Shown: piece by piece, positions 51,743 through 60,163 of the stretch
How positions within the stretch are numbered: the stretch's first letter is position 1
Layout of the letters: every line of letters starts with the position of its first letter
The notes under the pieces: generated by a model
What the model was told of the DNA's origin: nothing
The model's database searches: none
What the model saw: the letters and a program-made list of their open reading frames with translations, nothing else
Program-made: the position numbers and the translations under genes
Assembly (NCBI GenBank): GCA_023139045.1
Contig: JAGLOJ010000027.1
Span: forward strand, 1 to 60,497
Reading direction: 5' to 3'
DNA: 60,497 nt
From: Candidatus Sabulitectum sp.
GTDB taxonomy: Bacteria > Fermentibacterota > Fermentibacteria > Fermentibacterales > JCC-6

Positions 51743-53506
51743 TCAGCCTCCAGTTTTCCAGTCGTTCTCGTCAAGCAGGATTTCCGGATATTTTCCAATC
51801 ACATAAGAGTGAACAAGGGCTCTGACCCTTAAACCGGTCTCAATTGAGAGAGATTTCTCTGCCATTTCCCGAGCTGCATGTGTAGTAACCACTGCGATCA
51901 TTTTCTTCACGTCCGGAATCAGAGACGGAGCCACACTCAGTTCATCAACTCCAAATCCGATCAGAAGTGGAACTGCAAGAGGATTACCGGCCATGGATCC
52001 GCAGACCCCGACCCATTTCCCTCTGGAATGAGAAAGCCTTACAACTGTATCTATCTGCCTCAAAACTGCCGGATGGAAAGAGTCGTACAAATCGGCTACT
52101 TTCGGATTTCCCCGGTCAACAGCCAGAGTGTACTGAGTAAGATCGTTTGTGCCAATTGAAACAAAATCCACATAGGGCAACATCAGGTCGAGGGTAATAA
52201 CAGTTGCCGGAGTCTCCACCATAATTCCAACCTGCATTTTTTCATCAAAGGGGATATTCCGGGCAGTCAGGTCGTTCTTGACCAATTTCAGTAAATCTCT
52301 AAGTCTGCGAAGCTGTTCAACATGGGTTACCATCGGGAACATCATCCGGATGTTCCCATGCACAGAAGCTCTCAGAATTGCTCGAAGCTGAATGGAGAAC
52401 TCCGCAGGTCTGTCCAGTCCAATCCTTATAGCCCTGTATCCCAGGAAAGGATTGGCTTCCTTGCCGGAGTCCAGTCCGGTTCTAAACTTGTCTCCACCCA
52501 TATCGTAGGTTCTAATTATCACCGGCTTCGGCAGCATCTCAAATGCTACTTTGTTGTATATGTCGAAGTGATCTTCCTCACTCTCGCCCTTTTCCTGGAT
52601 AAGACGGAGGAATTCAGTTCTGAACAGACCAATTCCATCCGCTTCAAGTTTTTTTACAAGCTCAACCTCGTGAGGAAGCTCAATATTAGCCGCAAGTTCA
52701 AATCTGACACCATCTTCAGTGAGTGCAGGTCCGGGATTCATCCGCTGAAGAAGACTCTCGGCTTCCTGAAATCTACTCCTGATATCACGGTAATATTTGA
52801 GTTCTTCTTTTGTGGGATTTACTATCACATGGCCGTGTATACCATCCACTATGAGAGTATCGCGAGGGTTTATTTCTGAAGTAATCGCTTGAAGCCCAAC
52901 CACGGCAGGAATACCAAGAGCCCGGGCAAGAATGGTAGTATGAGAAGTTCTGCCACCCATATCAGTAACGAAAGCGAGAACCTGACCCGGCTTCAACCCG
53001 GCGGTTTCAGATGGATCAAGATCTTTCGCCACAAGAACAGCAGGCTGCTCAAGATTCTTCAATGCCTCTTTCTCAGTGCCTGTGAGCTTCTCAATAACCC
53101 TCCGGCCAACGTCTTTTACATCCGCGACTCTTTCGCGAATGTAGGGATCAGCCATCACATTAAATTTCTCCATCACACCGTGCAGAGTGGTGCTTACTGC
53201 GTATTCCGCATTAACCATTCCGCTGAGGATGCTGTGCTTTACCTCTTTGATTATTGTGGGGTCCTGAAGAAGAAGCAGAAGGAATTCAAGAATCTGCCTG
53301 CCTTCAACTACATCTCCCATTGAATCTGCAATGTTCTCAAGATCATGTTTAACTGCAGAAATCGCATCCTGGAATCTTTTAATTTCCTGCCTGGCCTCCG
53401 CAGGAGATTCCAGCGATCTTCTGGCATGCCTGAGTTCTTCCACTTTCAGAAGAAAAGCAGGTCCGATGGCTATGCCGTGTGAAGCCGGAATACCTTTAAA
53501 CAACAT
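51743..53506 (-). CDS. ptsI: Phosphoenolpyruvate-protein phosphotransferase (enzyme I)
   Basis: 587 residues. It takes phosphate from PEP and passes it to HPr. His189 lies in GGRTSHTTILARALGIPAVVG, the PEP domain has RTEFL, GGDKFRTGL, MFPMVTHVEQLR, SIGTNDLTQY and CGSMAGNP. It is full length. The start overlaps the ptsH stop (TGATG). No EII genes are nearby, pointing to a regulatory PTS. Confidence 0.97.
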   Translation of the reverse strand: MLFKGIPASHGIAIGPAFLLKVEELRHARRSLESPAEARQEIKRFQDAISAVKHDLENIADSMGDVVEGRQILEFLLLLLQDPTIIKEVKHSILSGMVNAEYAVSTTLHGVMEKFNVMADPYIRERVADVKDVGRRVIEKLTGTEKEALKNLEQPAVLVAKDLDPSETAGLKPGQVLAFVTDMGGRTSHTTILARALGIPAVVGLQAITSEINPRDTLIVDGIHGHVIVNPTKEELKYYRDIRSRFQEAESLLQRMNPGPALTEDGVRFELAANIELPHEVELVKKLEADGIGLFRTEFLRLIQEKGESEEDHFDIYNKVAFEMLPKPVIIRTYDMGGDKFRTGLDSGKEANPFLGYRAIRIGLDRPAEFSIQLRAILRASVHGNIRMMFPMVTHVEQLRRLRDLLKLVKNDLTARNIPFDEKMQVGIMVETPATVITLDLMLPYVDFVSIGTNDLTQYTLAVDRGNPKVADLYDSFHPAVLRQIDTVVRLSHSRGKWVGVCGSMAGNPLAVPLLIGFGVDELSVAPSLIPDVKKMIAVVTTHAAREMAEKSLSIETGLRVRALVHSYVIGKYPEILLDENDWKTGG

Positions 53507-53778
53507 CAGATCATCTCTTCCCCGAAGCCGCTTTTAATAACCTCCACCACAGCTTCTACCGCTTCAATCTCTTCCGGACCGTCAGCGGACACAGTGATTG
53601 CGGTTCCCCCTGAAGCTGCAAGTGTCATAACACCCATTATGCTTTTAGCGTTAACTTTGTCAGTAGGGCTTTCCACCCAGACATCACAATCAAATTCAAC
53701 AGCAGACCGTACAATCAATGCTGCAGGACGAGCATGAATGCCCAGCTTATTGGGAACAGTTACTATCTTCTCCATCAT
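53506..53778 (-). CDS. ptsH: Phosphocarrier protein HPr
   Basis: 90 residues. His15 lies in NKLGIHARPAALI and the regulatory Ser46 in NAKSIMGVM, so both EI-dependent His and HprK-dependent Ser phosphorylation are possible. GAGGG lies 7 bases before the ATG. It overlaps hprK by 32 bases. Confidence 0.96.
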   Translation of the reverse strand: MMEKIVTVPNKLGIHARPAALIVRSAVEFDCDVWVESPTDKVNAKSIMGVMTLAASGGTAITVSADGPEEIEAVEAVVEVIKSGFGEEMI

Positions 53779-54748
53779 ATTTGTCCCTCAGTCTTTTTCT
53801 GCCCATGCGGGCTATAAGCTTTCTATTCAACCGCTCAGCAGACGTACACCCGGTGTCCTTTGCCTGAATATTCATCATGGCGGCAACTTCAAGAAGGAGA
53901 GTAATGTTTCTTCCGGGAAGAACCGGTATCTCCAGCATTGGAACATCAACTCCCATAATAGTCATAAATTTTTCTTCCAGCCCTGACCGGTTGGCTTCAT
54001 CAACAAGACCGGCGTCAAGAAGCCTCACTACAAGGTCAACCGATTGCGTTTCCTTTGTTGCGCCAACGCCAAACAGTTCAGCGATACTAACAAATCCAAT
54101 TCCTCTGATCTCCATATGGAATCCAATCAACGCATCACCTGTACCGATCAGACGATTAACTGCTTTTCTTACCCTGACCAGATCATCAGCAACCAGCCTG
54201 TGTCCTCTTTCCACAAGACCAAGAACTGCCTCACTTTTCCCGATGGCACTTCTTCCCATAACGAGAAGACCCTCGCCGTAAACATCAACAAGTGTTCCAT
54301 GAAGCGAAACATGGGGAGCAAACACTTCCCCAAGAAAATCCGTTAAATCGTGTATTAACGGTGTAGTGTCCTGCGGGGAAAGAAACAGCGCCGTTTCTTT
54401 CTCTCGAGCTGCGGAAACCAGCTCATCCGGTGGCAAAAGCCCCTTCGTTACAATGCTGCACACAACAGGAAAACCGAATACATTAGCAAGAGCATCTGCC
54501 CTCTCCTGCTGAGACAGTTGATTCAGAAGAGTGATTTCTGTTTCTCCAAAGATCTGTATCCTGTCATACATGAACTTGTACGTGTATCCGGAAAGGCAGA
54601 GCCCCGGACGGCTGATATCCGGGGACACAACCGCATGGTTGTGCCCCCGTGTATCGCTTAAGTCTTCAAGTGATAACCTTTTTCCAAGGCACTCATACAT
54701 GACGCCAACAGAAAAAGTCTCCGGATCCGGAAAGCGGTCCTGCACCAT
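53747..54748 (-). CDS. hprK: HPr kinase/phosphorylase
   Basis: 333 residues. The N-terminal domain ends near residue 135; the kinase domain has the P-loop MGRSAIGKSEAVLGL, LVADDLVRVRK and the HprK signature IRGIGFVSIAELFG. The P-loop reads GRSAIGKS rather than GESGVGKS, a mild deviation. It adds or removes phosphate on HPr Ser46, its neighbour. Starts directly after the hpf stop. Confidence 0.96.
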   Translation of the reverse strand: MVQDRFPDPETFSVGVMYECLGKRLSLEDLSDTRGHNHAVVSPDISRPGLCLSGYTYKFMYDRIQIFGETEITLLNQLSQQERADALANVFGFPVVCSIVTKGLLPPDELVSAAREKETALFLSPQDTTPLIHDLTDFLGEVFAPHVSLHGTLVDVYGEGLLVMGRSAIGKSEAVLGLVERGHRLVADDLVRVRKAVNRLIGTGDALIGFHMEIRGIGFVSIAELFGVGATKETQSVDLVVRLLDAGLVDEANRSGLEEKFMTIMGVDVPMLEIPVLPGRNITLLLEVAAMMNIQAKDTGCTSAERLNRKLIARMGRKRLRDKYDGEDSNCSQ

Positions 54749-55297
54749 CTATCCCTTGCGGGCAAGCTCAACCACCTGAGTGGCGCCACTGGATGTTCTG
54801 TAAGCAGCACTGAAGCTGTCGGTCTCGGTGTTGAAAAAGATCAGGTTGTCATCAGCACCGCTGACTTCAAATTCTGTCATTGCATCATTTGTGGAATATC
54901 TCTTTAACTCTGCGGCATCCTCAAGAAGAACTGGAATACTGAGTTCTGAAGGCTCGGCAGCAACGTACCAGGCGCCCGAGATAAGTTTTTTGCCATTATT
55001 TTCTCTATGCGGATGATTGTGATGAGTTTCCTTGAATTTTTTTAGTTGTCTCTCGAGAGAAGAAACACAATCGTCGAAGGAAAAATACATATCATGTCCT
55101 TTGGACCTGGAGTCAAGTCTGAGCCTGTCTCCGCGTAACTGGACATGTGATCTGCTCAATCCTGAAGAAAGCTCAAGAATAACAAGCACATCATCGATTC
55201 CATCGTAGAATTTGTCGAGAACGGACAATTTCTCATCGACATGCTCCTTCAGGGAATCAGTAAGTTCAAAGTGCCTCGCGCTGATCTCGATGTTCAT
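54749..55297 (-). CDS. hpf: Ribosome hibernation-promoting factor (long form)
   Basis: 182 residues from this start. The N-terminal RaiA/HPF domain begins MNIEISARHFELTDSLKEHV with RLDSRSKGHDMYFSFDDCVSSLERQLKKFK; a linker and then a C-terminal domain (ELSIPVLLEDAAELKRYSTNDAM) define the long form that pairs 70S into 100S ribosomes. ATG at 55297 has AAAGGAG 5 bases upstream. It is the first gene of the PTS operon, behind promoter 55401-55429. Confidence 0.94.
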   Translation of the reverse strand: MNIEISARHFELTDSLKEHVDEKLSVLDKFYDGIDDVLVILELSSGLSRSHVQLRGDRLRLDSRSKGHDMYFSFDDCVSSLERQLKKFKETHHNHPHRENNGKKLISGAWYVAAEPSELSIPVLLEDAAELKRYSTNDAMTEFEVSGADDNLIFFNTETDSFSAAYRTSSGATQVVELARKG

Positions 55298-55336
55298 TGT
55301 AACTCCTTTCATGTTAAATGGAAGCGAAAATAAACG

Positions 55337-55366
55337 CCGCCTTTCCCGAGCTGACGGGAAAAGCGG
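55337..55366 (-). promoter_or_regulatory. Stable hairpin in the hpf leader
   Basis: CCGC-TTTCCCG-(agctga)-CGGGAAA-GCGG forms an 11-bp stem with a single mismatch pair. It lies between the predicted hpf promoter and the ATG, about 40 bases upstream of it. On the minus strand it is followed by a T-rich stretch, so it could act as an attenuator or mRNA stabiliser. Confidence 0.5.
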
Positions 55367-55400
55367 CTACGTAAAGTATTGCTTCCAATCTCACAATACG

Positions 55401-55429
55401 ATAATAGCCTCACCCGCTCAGTCGGTCAA
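55401..55429 (-). promoter_or_regulatory. Sigma-70-like promoter of the hpf-hprK-ptsH-ptsI operon
   Basis: On the minus strand TTGACC (55429 to 55424) and TATTAT (55406 to 55401) are separated by exactly 17 bases; both boxes match 5/6. Initiation near 55394 gives a leader of about 97 bases containing the hairpin at 55337-55366. Confidence 0.65.
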
Positions 55430-55517
55430 TACCTATCCCGGTTTACCCGGAGTGTTCCAATCGTTATTTTCGACGCAACAATTATTCAATCAGCATATTG
55501 TAATGAAAGGAAAAACT

Positions 55518-57209
55518 TTGCAGGATTACACTGAACTGCGCGAACTGGGCTTCAGGGGGGGGCTGGAAACCCATCAGCAGCTTGCCACTGCCGGGAAGTT
55601 GTTCTGCCGGTGTGCCACAAGAATCAGAAATGATGAACACCATCAGGAGATTCTCCGTCACATGCGTCCCACGCTGAGTGAGTTCGGAGAATATGATGGA
55701 ACAGCTCTCATGGAATTCAAAACAAAGAAACAGGTGCACTACCTTCTTTATAATGACTCTGTATGTACTTATGAAATGGATGATACACCTCCATTCCATG
55801 CCAATCCTGAAGCGATAAACTCTGCTCTCCAGCTGGCAATGATGTTCAACATGTCTCTGGTTGATGAGTTGCATATCACACGCAAGCAGTATCTGGACGG
55901 CTCCATTCCAACCGGTTTTCAGAGAACAGCGATTGTCGGCGTTAACGGAATGATTCCTTTCCTGGGCAGAGAGCTTCATTTCATACAGATGAGTATGGAA
56001 GAAGACGCCTGCCGGGAAGTATCTGACATCGGTCACCATGTGATCTTTCGTACCGATCGTCTTTCAATCCCCCTGGTGGAGCCGGTGACTGCCCCTGAAC
56101 TACGCACTCCTCTTGAAATGGCAATCGCCGCAAAACTCATCGGTGAAACAATGCGTTCCACTCATCTGGTAAGAAGAGGAATCGGTTCGGTAAGACAGGA
56201 TGTGAATGTATCCATCAGAGGCGGCACCAGAGTTGAGATAAAAGGCGTGGCAAAAATAGGTTACATCGAGCCCCTTTCAAAAACTGAAGCTTACAGGCAG
56301 AAGGCTCTTCTTGACCTTCGCCACCAGTTGAAAACATCTGATTTAACTGCCGACCGTTTCAAGCCTGAATTCACGGTACTGAAAAAAATTCCTGCCGCAG
56401 GAGAGGGTTTTAACCCTGACAAACTTGAATCCGAAAATCACAAAGCTGCTGTGATGATTCTTCCCGGATTCAAAAAATTCATAGACTGGCCAACTCAACC
56501 TGGACTCTCGTTCCTCGACGAACTTCGCGGCAGAATCAGGGTTATTGCATGTCTTGAATACAACCCCGTACTCACTGAGGCTACAAAAGTTCTAAGAGCA
56601 AACATGAACATCTTCCCCGAGGATGCAGCTCTTGTTTTCGCCGGCCCTGAAGAAGACCTTGAAACCACGGTGAAAGAAATCTGCATCAGAATTGATGAAG
56701 CATTTCAGGGAATACCTCCGGAGACCAGACAGGCTCTTCCAGACGGAAACACAGATTTCGAGCGAATTCTTCCAGGTGCAGACAGAATGTATCCGGATAC
56801 AGATCTCCCCCCGCAACCGATTCCAGCATGTACATTCGACAAGCTGCAGAAACTTCTACCGAAAAAACCATGGGAAAGACGCGATATTTACAGAAAACTG
56901 GGGCTCAGCGATCATCTCATGGATCGTCTTCTCAACCTTGAGCTCTGTGACCTGTATGACGACCTTCTGACCAGTACAGAGCTGAAGCCCGGACCTCTGG
57001 CCAGCCTGCTTGCTGATCGCATGAGAGGATCAAGAAGAGCCGGAAAAGACTGGATGAAAGCACTTGATGTTAATGGAATACGAGACACTGTAATCTGGTG
57101 CTGCAAAAATGGTGTTACAACGAAGGGGGCATGGTTTGTTCTCGACTGGATGTCGGAAAACCCCGGTTGCACACCTGAGGAAGCATTCAAGGTGGTGAAG
57201 CCGGCCTGA
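55518..57209 (+). CDS. gatE: Archaeal-type glutamyl-tRNA(Gln) amidotransferase subunit E
   Basis: About 563 residues. GFRGGLETHQQLATAGKLFC, RPTLSEFGEYD, VDELHITRKQYLDGSIPTG and SVRQDVNVSIRGGTRVEIKG are those of GatE/GatB; AVMILPGFKKFIDWPTQPG starts the AspRS-like GAD insertion (about 290-420) that separates GatE from GatB. A YqeY-like tail closes the protein. GatE is established as the archaeal transamidation subunit working with GatD; bacteria normally use GatCAB. TTG at 55518 has AAAGGA 6 bases before it; an ATG at 55503 is the alternative. GatD is not in the window. Confidence 0.9.
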   Translation: MQDYTELRELGFRGGLETHQQLATAGKLFCRCATRIRNDEHHQEILRHMRPTLSEFGEYDGTALMEFKTKKQVHYLLYNDSVCTYEMDDTPPFHANPEAINSALQLAMMFNMSLVDELHITRKQYLDGSIPTGFQRTAIVGVNGMIPFLGRELHFIQMSMEEDACREVSDIGHHVIFRTDRLSIPLVEPVTAPELRTPLEMAIAAKLIGETMRSTHLVRRGIGSVRQDVNVSIRGGTRVEIKGVAKIGYIEPLSKTEAYRQKALLDLRHQLKTSDLTADRFKPEFTVLKKIPAAGEGFNPDKLESENHKAAVMILPGFKKFIDWPTQPGLSFLDELRGRIRVIACLEYNPVLTEATKVLRANMNIFPEDAALVFAGPEEDLETTVKEICIRIDEAFQGIPPETRQALPDGNTDFERILPGADRMYPDTDLPPQPIPACTFDKLQKLLPKKPWERRDIYRKLGLSDHLMDRLLNLELCDLYDDLLTSTELKPGPLASLLADRMRGSRRAGKDWMKALDVNGIRDTVIWCCKNGVTTKGAWFVLDWMSENPGCTPEEAFKVVKPA

Positions 57210-57224
57210 ATTGAGGGATAAAAT

Positions 57225-59768
57225 TTGAGAATTGATGTCTTCAAAGCTCTGATTGAGAATTCCACACTGCTGGTCGTGGCTTTCCTGTTCCTCGCCCGGT
57301 TTTCAAGGTGGAAGGTAAGCAGAGGATCAACCAGCAGTATGCTTATTCAGGGGTTGGTATTTGCCTTCTGCGGAATTCTTGCAATTCTCTTCAGTGTAGA
57401 GGTTCTTCCTGGTGTACTGATTGATATGCGCACGCCTATAGTGGTTGTGGCTGCCCTTACAGGTGGGCCTGTAGTGGGTACTATCACCATAGTTCCACTT
57501 CTTATTTACAGAATATTAATCGGCGGAGCAGGAATGGTTGCCGGCATCGGTATCATCCTTTCCGCGCTGCTCTTCGGGCTGCTGCTCAGGTTGGCTGAAA
57601 AATCAAGGTTCGAGGTATCCGGTATTCTTTTCCAGCTCTTTGCAGGTTTGGGATCGGCAGCAATCTACCTTGTATGGATACTGATTCTCCCAAAATCCTT
57701 TTCCATGCATGTTTACAATGCTGTATCAATCCCTCTTTGTGTCGCATCAGTTGTATCAATACTTGCGGTATTTTTCATTAGAACCAGAGAGCAGGCCCAT
57801 CAGACACTGCTTAACAGCCTTACAGAGATAAACGATCTCTATGAAGAGATATCCCTGGATGAAAACATCGGCATTGTTATCTTGCAGAGCAATCAGATCG
57901 TGTATGTCAACCAGTCACTTCTGGCTAAATACGGGTTTTCTCGATTTGATGAGAAAAACAGTGACCTGCTCCAGATTGTCGATGCGGATACCCGTATCAG
58001 GGTAGAGAATTTCCTCAACCAGACATTTTCAACTTCCCCCGGGGAATCTGTTCCAATGAAAATCTCTCTCAAGAACAGACCCTCTCTGCATTTTCTGGTG
58101 CACGCTAGAAAACTTCTCTACAGAGGGAAGGAATCACTTCTCATTGTTTCTGTGGATATTTCAGAACTTGTAAGAACACAAAAAGCCCTTCAAAACAGAC
58201 TGGATCAGCTTCAACTGACCCTTGAAGCCTCGGGTGCTGTCAGGTGGAAAGCCTCAGTTGCAGAAGATCTACTCACAGCAAACAGGGAATTCTTCGACAT
58301 CCTGGCTTACAGTCCTCTGGAAGAGCCACCGCGTTTTTCCCACTGGCTGCTTGAATTATCTCTCTCTGATGAGATGCGGCAGAACATGGATGACATCTGT
58401 TCAGGTAGAATTAAAAGTGTTTTCGGCGAAATCTGCTACTATGGAGATGATTTTGTAACCAGATGGTTCAATATTGGTGCCATAGCCAACAGAATTGGTC
58501 CCGACGGGATACCTCTGGAGATAACCGGTATTCTTTTTGACACCACCATAATCAAGGAAAAAGAACTGTCCCTGATGCGGGAGGAGATTGAGGATATTCA
58601 ATCTCAGAAAATGGAAGCCATCGGTCGTCTTGCCGGAGGAGTTGCACACGATTTCAACAACCTGCTGCATGTAATTCTGGGCTACTGTGATATACTGAAC
58701 AGGGTTTCCGATAATGATCCTGTGATTACCGATGTTTCAATACCGATAGTGGAAGCTGCTGAAAAAGGAAGAGAACTTGTGAAACAGCTGCTTCTTTTCA
58801 GCAGGGAAAAGAAACCCCAGCTCCGAAGTGTAAATCTGAGTATGCTGACCGGCAATTTCAGCAAATTGCTTTCGAGAATCATAGAGGATAACATTGTAAT
58901 CTCTACAGAGATTCACAGTGACGACGCCTGGACATTCGGTGACCCCGGTCAGATAGAGCAGGTTCTGATGAACTTGTGTGTCAATGCCCGTGATGCCCTG
59001 CCGCACGGTGGAAAAATCAGTGTTGCGCTGGATGAAATTTCTGTTACGAAGCCTTTCAGTGTTACAAGTGGATTGCTGAAATACGGGAATTACATAACCA
59101 TCACAGTTGCCGATACCGGACCGGGCATTCCCGAATCAAAGCACAGGAGTATTTTTGAACCCTTCTTCTCAACAAAAGCACTTGACGAGGGCACAGGACT
59201 GGGCCTTGCAACTGTTCTGGGAATAGTAAGGGAACACTCCGGATACATCAATGTAACAAACAGAGTCGAAACAGGTTTTGAGATTAAGGTCTATTTCCCC
59301 AGGCTGAAAACAGATCCTCACAGCCCTGCTCCATTGGAAGAGTCAGAGACAGTGGCAGAGAATTCAACTCATTTAAAAACTCAGCCGCATCTCCGTACAG
59401 TATGCATTCTTCTGGCTGAAGATGATCCACAGGTAATGAACCTTGCGGTTGAGGGGCTCGGGGCAGCAGGAATAAAAGTTCTACGGGCAACAAATGGAAG
59501 GGAAGCGGTAGAGCTCTTTAAAAACAAAAAAGATGATATTGAAATGCTTGTCTTTGATGTTATGATGCCTGAAATGAATGGGCCGGATGCATACAGAATG
59601 ATTCTTTCCAACGGATACAACATCCCCGTGGTATTCACAACAGGTTACGCGGGAGACCGGCTCACAGGCATGGAAGAAGCGCACGAAGTGATCAGTAAAC
59701 CCTATGCAATGAACGATCTCATTGCCACAATCCGCAGAATGACTAATTCCGGGAATGGAGCAAAATGA
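57225..59768 (+). CDS. Hybrid sensor histidine kinase with 5TM-LYT sensor and receiver
   Basis: 847 residues. An N-terminal five-to-six helix domain (about 8-185) carries IDMRTPIVVVAALTGGPVVG, as in 5TMR-LYT sensors. Two PAS-like domains follow (about 210-312 and 325-445). The dimerisation domain has phospho-acceptor His475 in GGVAHDFNNLL; the ATPase has VNARDAL, DTGPGIP and GTGLGLATV; the C-terminal receiver has E732-D733-D734 and phospho-acceptor Asp778 in VFDVMMPEMNG. Start is TTG with GAGG upstream. It lacks a DNA-binding output, so signals must pass to another regulator. Confidence 0.92.
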   Translation: MRIDVFKALIENSTLLVVAFLFLARFSRWKVSRGSTSSMLIQGLVFAFCGILAILFSVEVLPGVLIDMRTPIVVVAALTGGPVVGTITIVPLLIYRILIGGAGMVAGIGIILSALLFGLLLRLAEKSRFEVSGILFQLFAGLGSAAIYLVWILILPKSFSMHVYNAVSIPLCVASVVSILAVFFIRTREQAHQTLLNSLTEINDLYEEISLDENIGIVILQSNQIVYVNQSLLAKYGFSRFDEKNSDLLQIVDADTRIRVENFLNQTFSTSPGESVPMKISLKNRPSLHFLVHARKLLYRGKESLLIVSVDISELVRTQKALQNRLDQLQLTLEASGAVRWKASVAEDLLTANREFFDILAYSPLEEPPRFSHWLLELSLSDEMRQNMDDICSGRIKSVFGEICYYGDDFVTRWFNIGAIANRIGPDGIPLEITGILFDTTIIKEKELSLMREEIEDIQSQKMEAIGRLAGGVAHDFNNLLHVILGYCDILNRVSDNDPVITDVSIPIVEAAEKGRELVKQLLLFSREKKPQLRSVNLSMLTGNFSKLLSRIIEDNIVISTEIHSDDAWTFGDPGQIEQVLMNLCVNARDALPHGGKISVALDEISVTKPFSVTSGLLKYGNYITITVADTGPGIPESKHRSIFEPFFSTKALDEGTGLGLATVLGIVREHSGYINVTNRVETGFEIKVYFPRLKTDPHSPAPLEESETVAENSTHLKTQPHLRTVCILLAEDDPQVMNLAVEGLGAAGIKVLRATNGREAVELFKNKKDDIEMLVFDVMMPEMNGPDAYRMILSNGYNIPVVFTTGYAGDRLTGMEEAHEVISKPYAMNDLIATIRRMTNSGNGAK

Positions 59769-60163
59769 CAGATGGAAAGAATATGAATGACCTCTCCCTC
59801 CTTGGAAGTTCTACAAGTGAATTTAAAGGGCTGGAAGCCTTTCCCAATCTTAATCCGGAGAGGGATTACACTGTAACACTCACAACAGATGAATTCACCT
59901 GTGTCTGCCCCAAAACCGGCCAGCCGGACTTCGCAAAAATAACAATCAGCTATGTTCCGGATTTGAAGATTGTTGAATCAAAATCCCTGAAGCTTTACTT
60001 CCTCTCCTACAGGAACAAAGGTGTTTTTCATGAACATGTAACAAACATGATTCTTGATGATCTGCTGGCAGCAATTCAACCCAGATGGTGCCGGGTACAG
60101 GCGGATTTCGGAGTTCGGGGCGGTATTGCCATCACAGTGGATGCGGAGTACAGTAAAGAGTAA
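59765..60163 (+). CDS. queF: NADPH-dependent preQ0 (7-cyano-7-deazaguanine) reductase
   Basis: 132 residues, the short unimodular QueF type. Catalytic Cys48 and Asp55 lie in CVCPKTGQPDFAKI; the QueF motif is IVESKSLKLYFLSYRN. It reduces the preQ0 nitrile to preQ1 for queuosine in tRNA. Overlaps the kinase gene by 4 bases. No other que genes are in the window. Confidence 0.95.
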   Translation: MTDGKNMNDLSLLGSSTSEFKGLEAFPNLNPERDYTVTLTTDEFTCVCPKTGQPDFAKITISYVPDLKIVESKSLKLYFLSYRNKGVFHEHVTNMILDDLLAAIQPRWCRVQADFGVRGGIAITVDAEYSKE

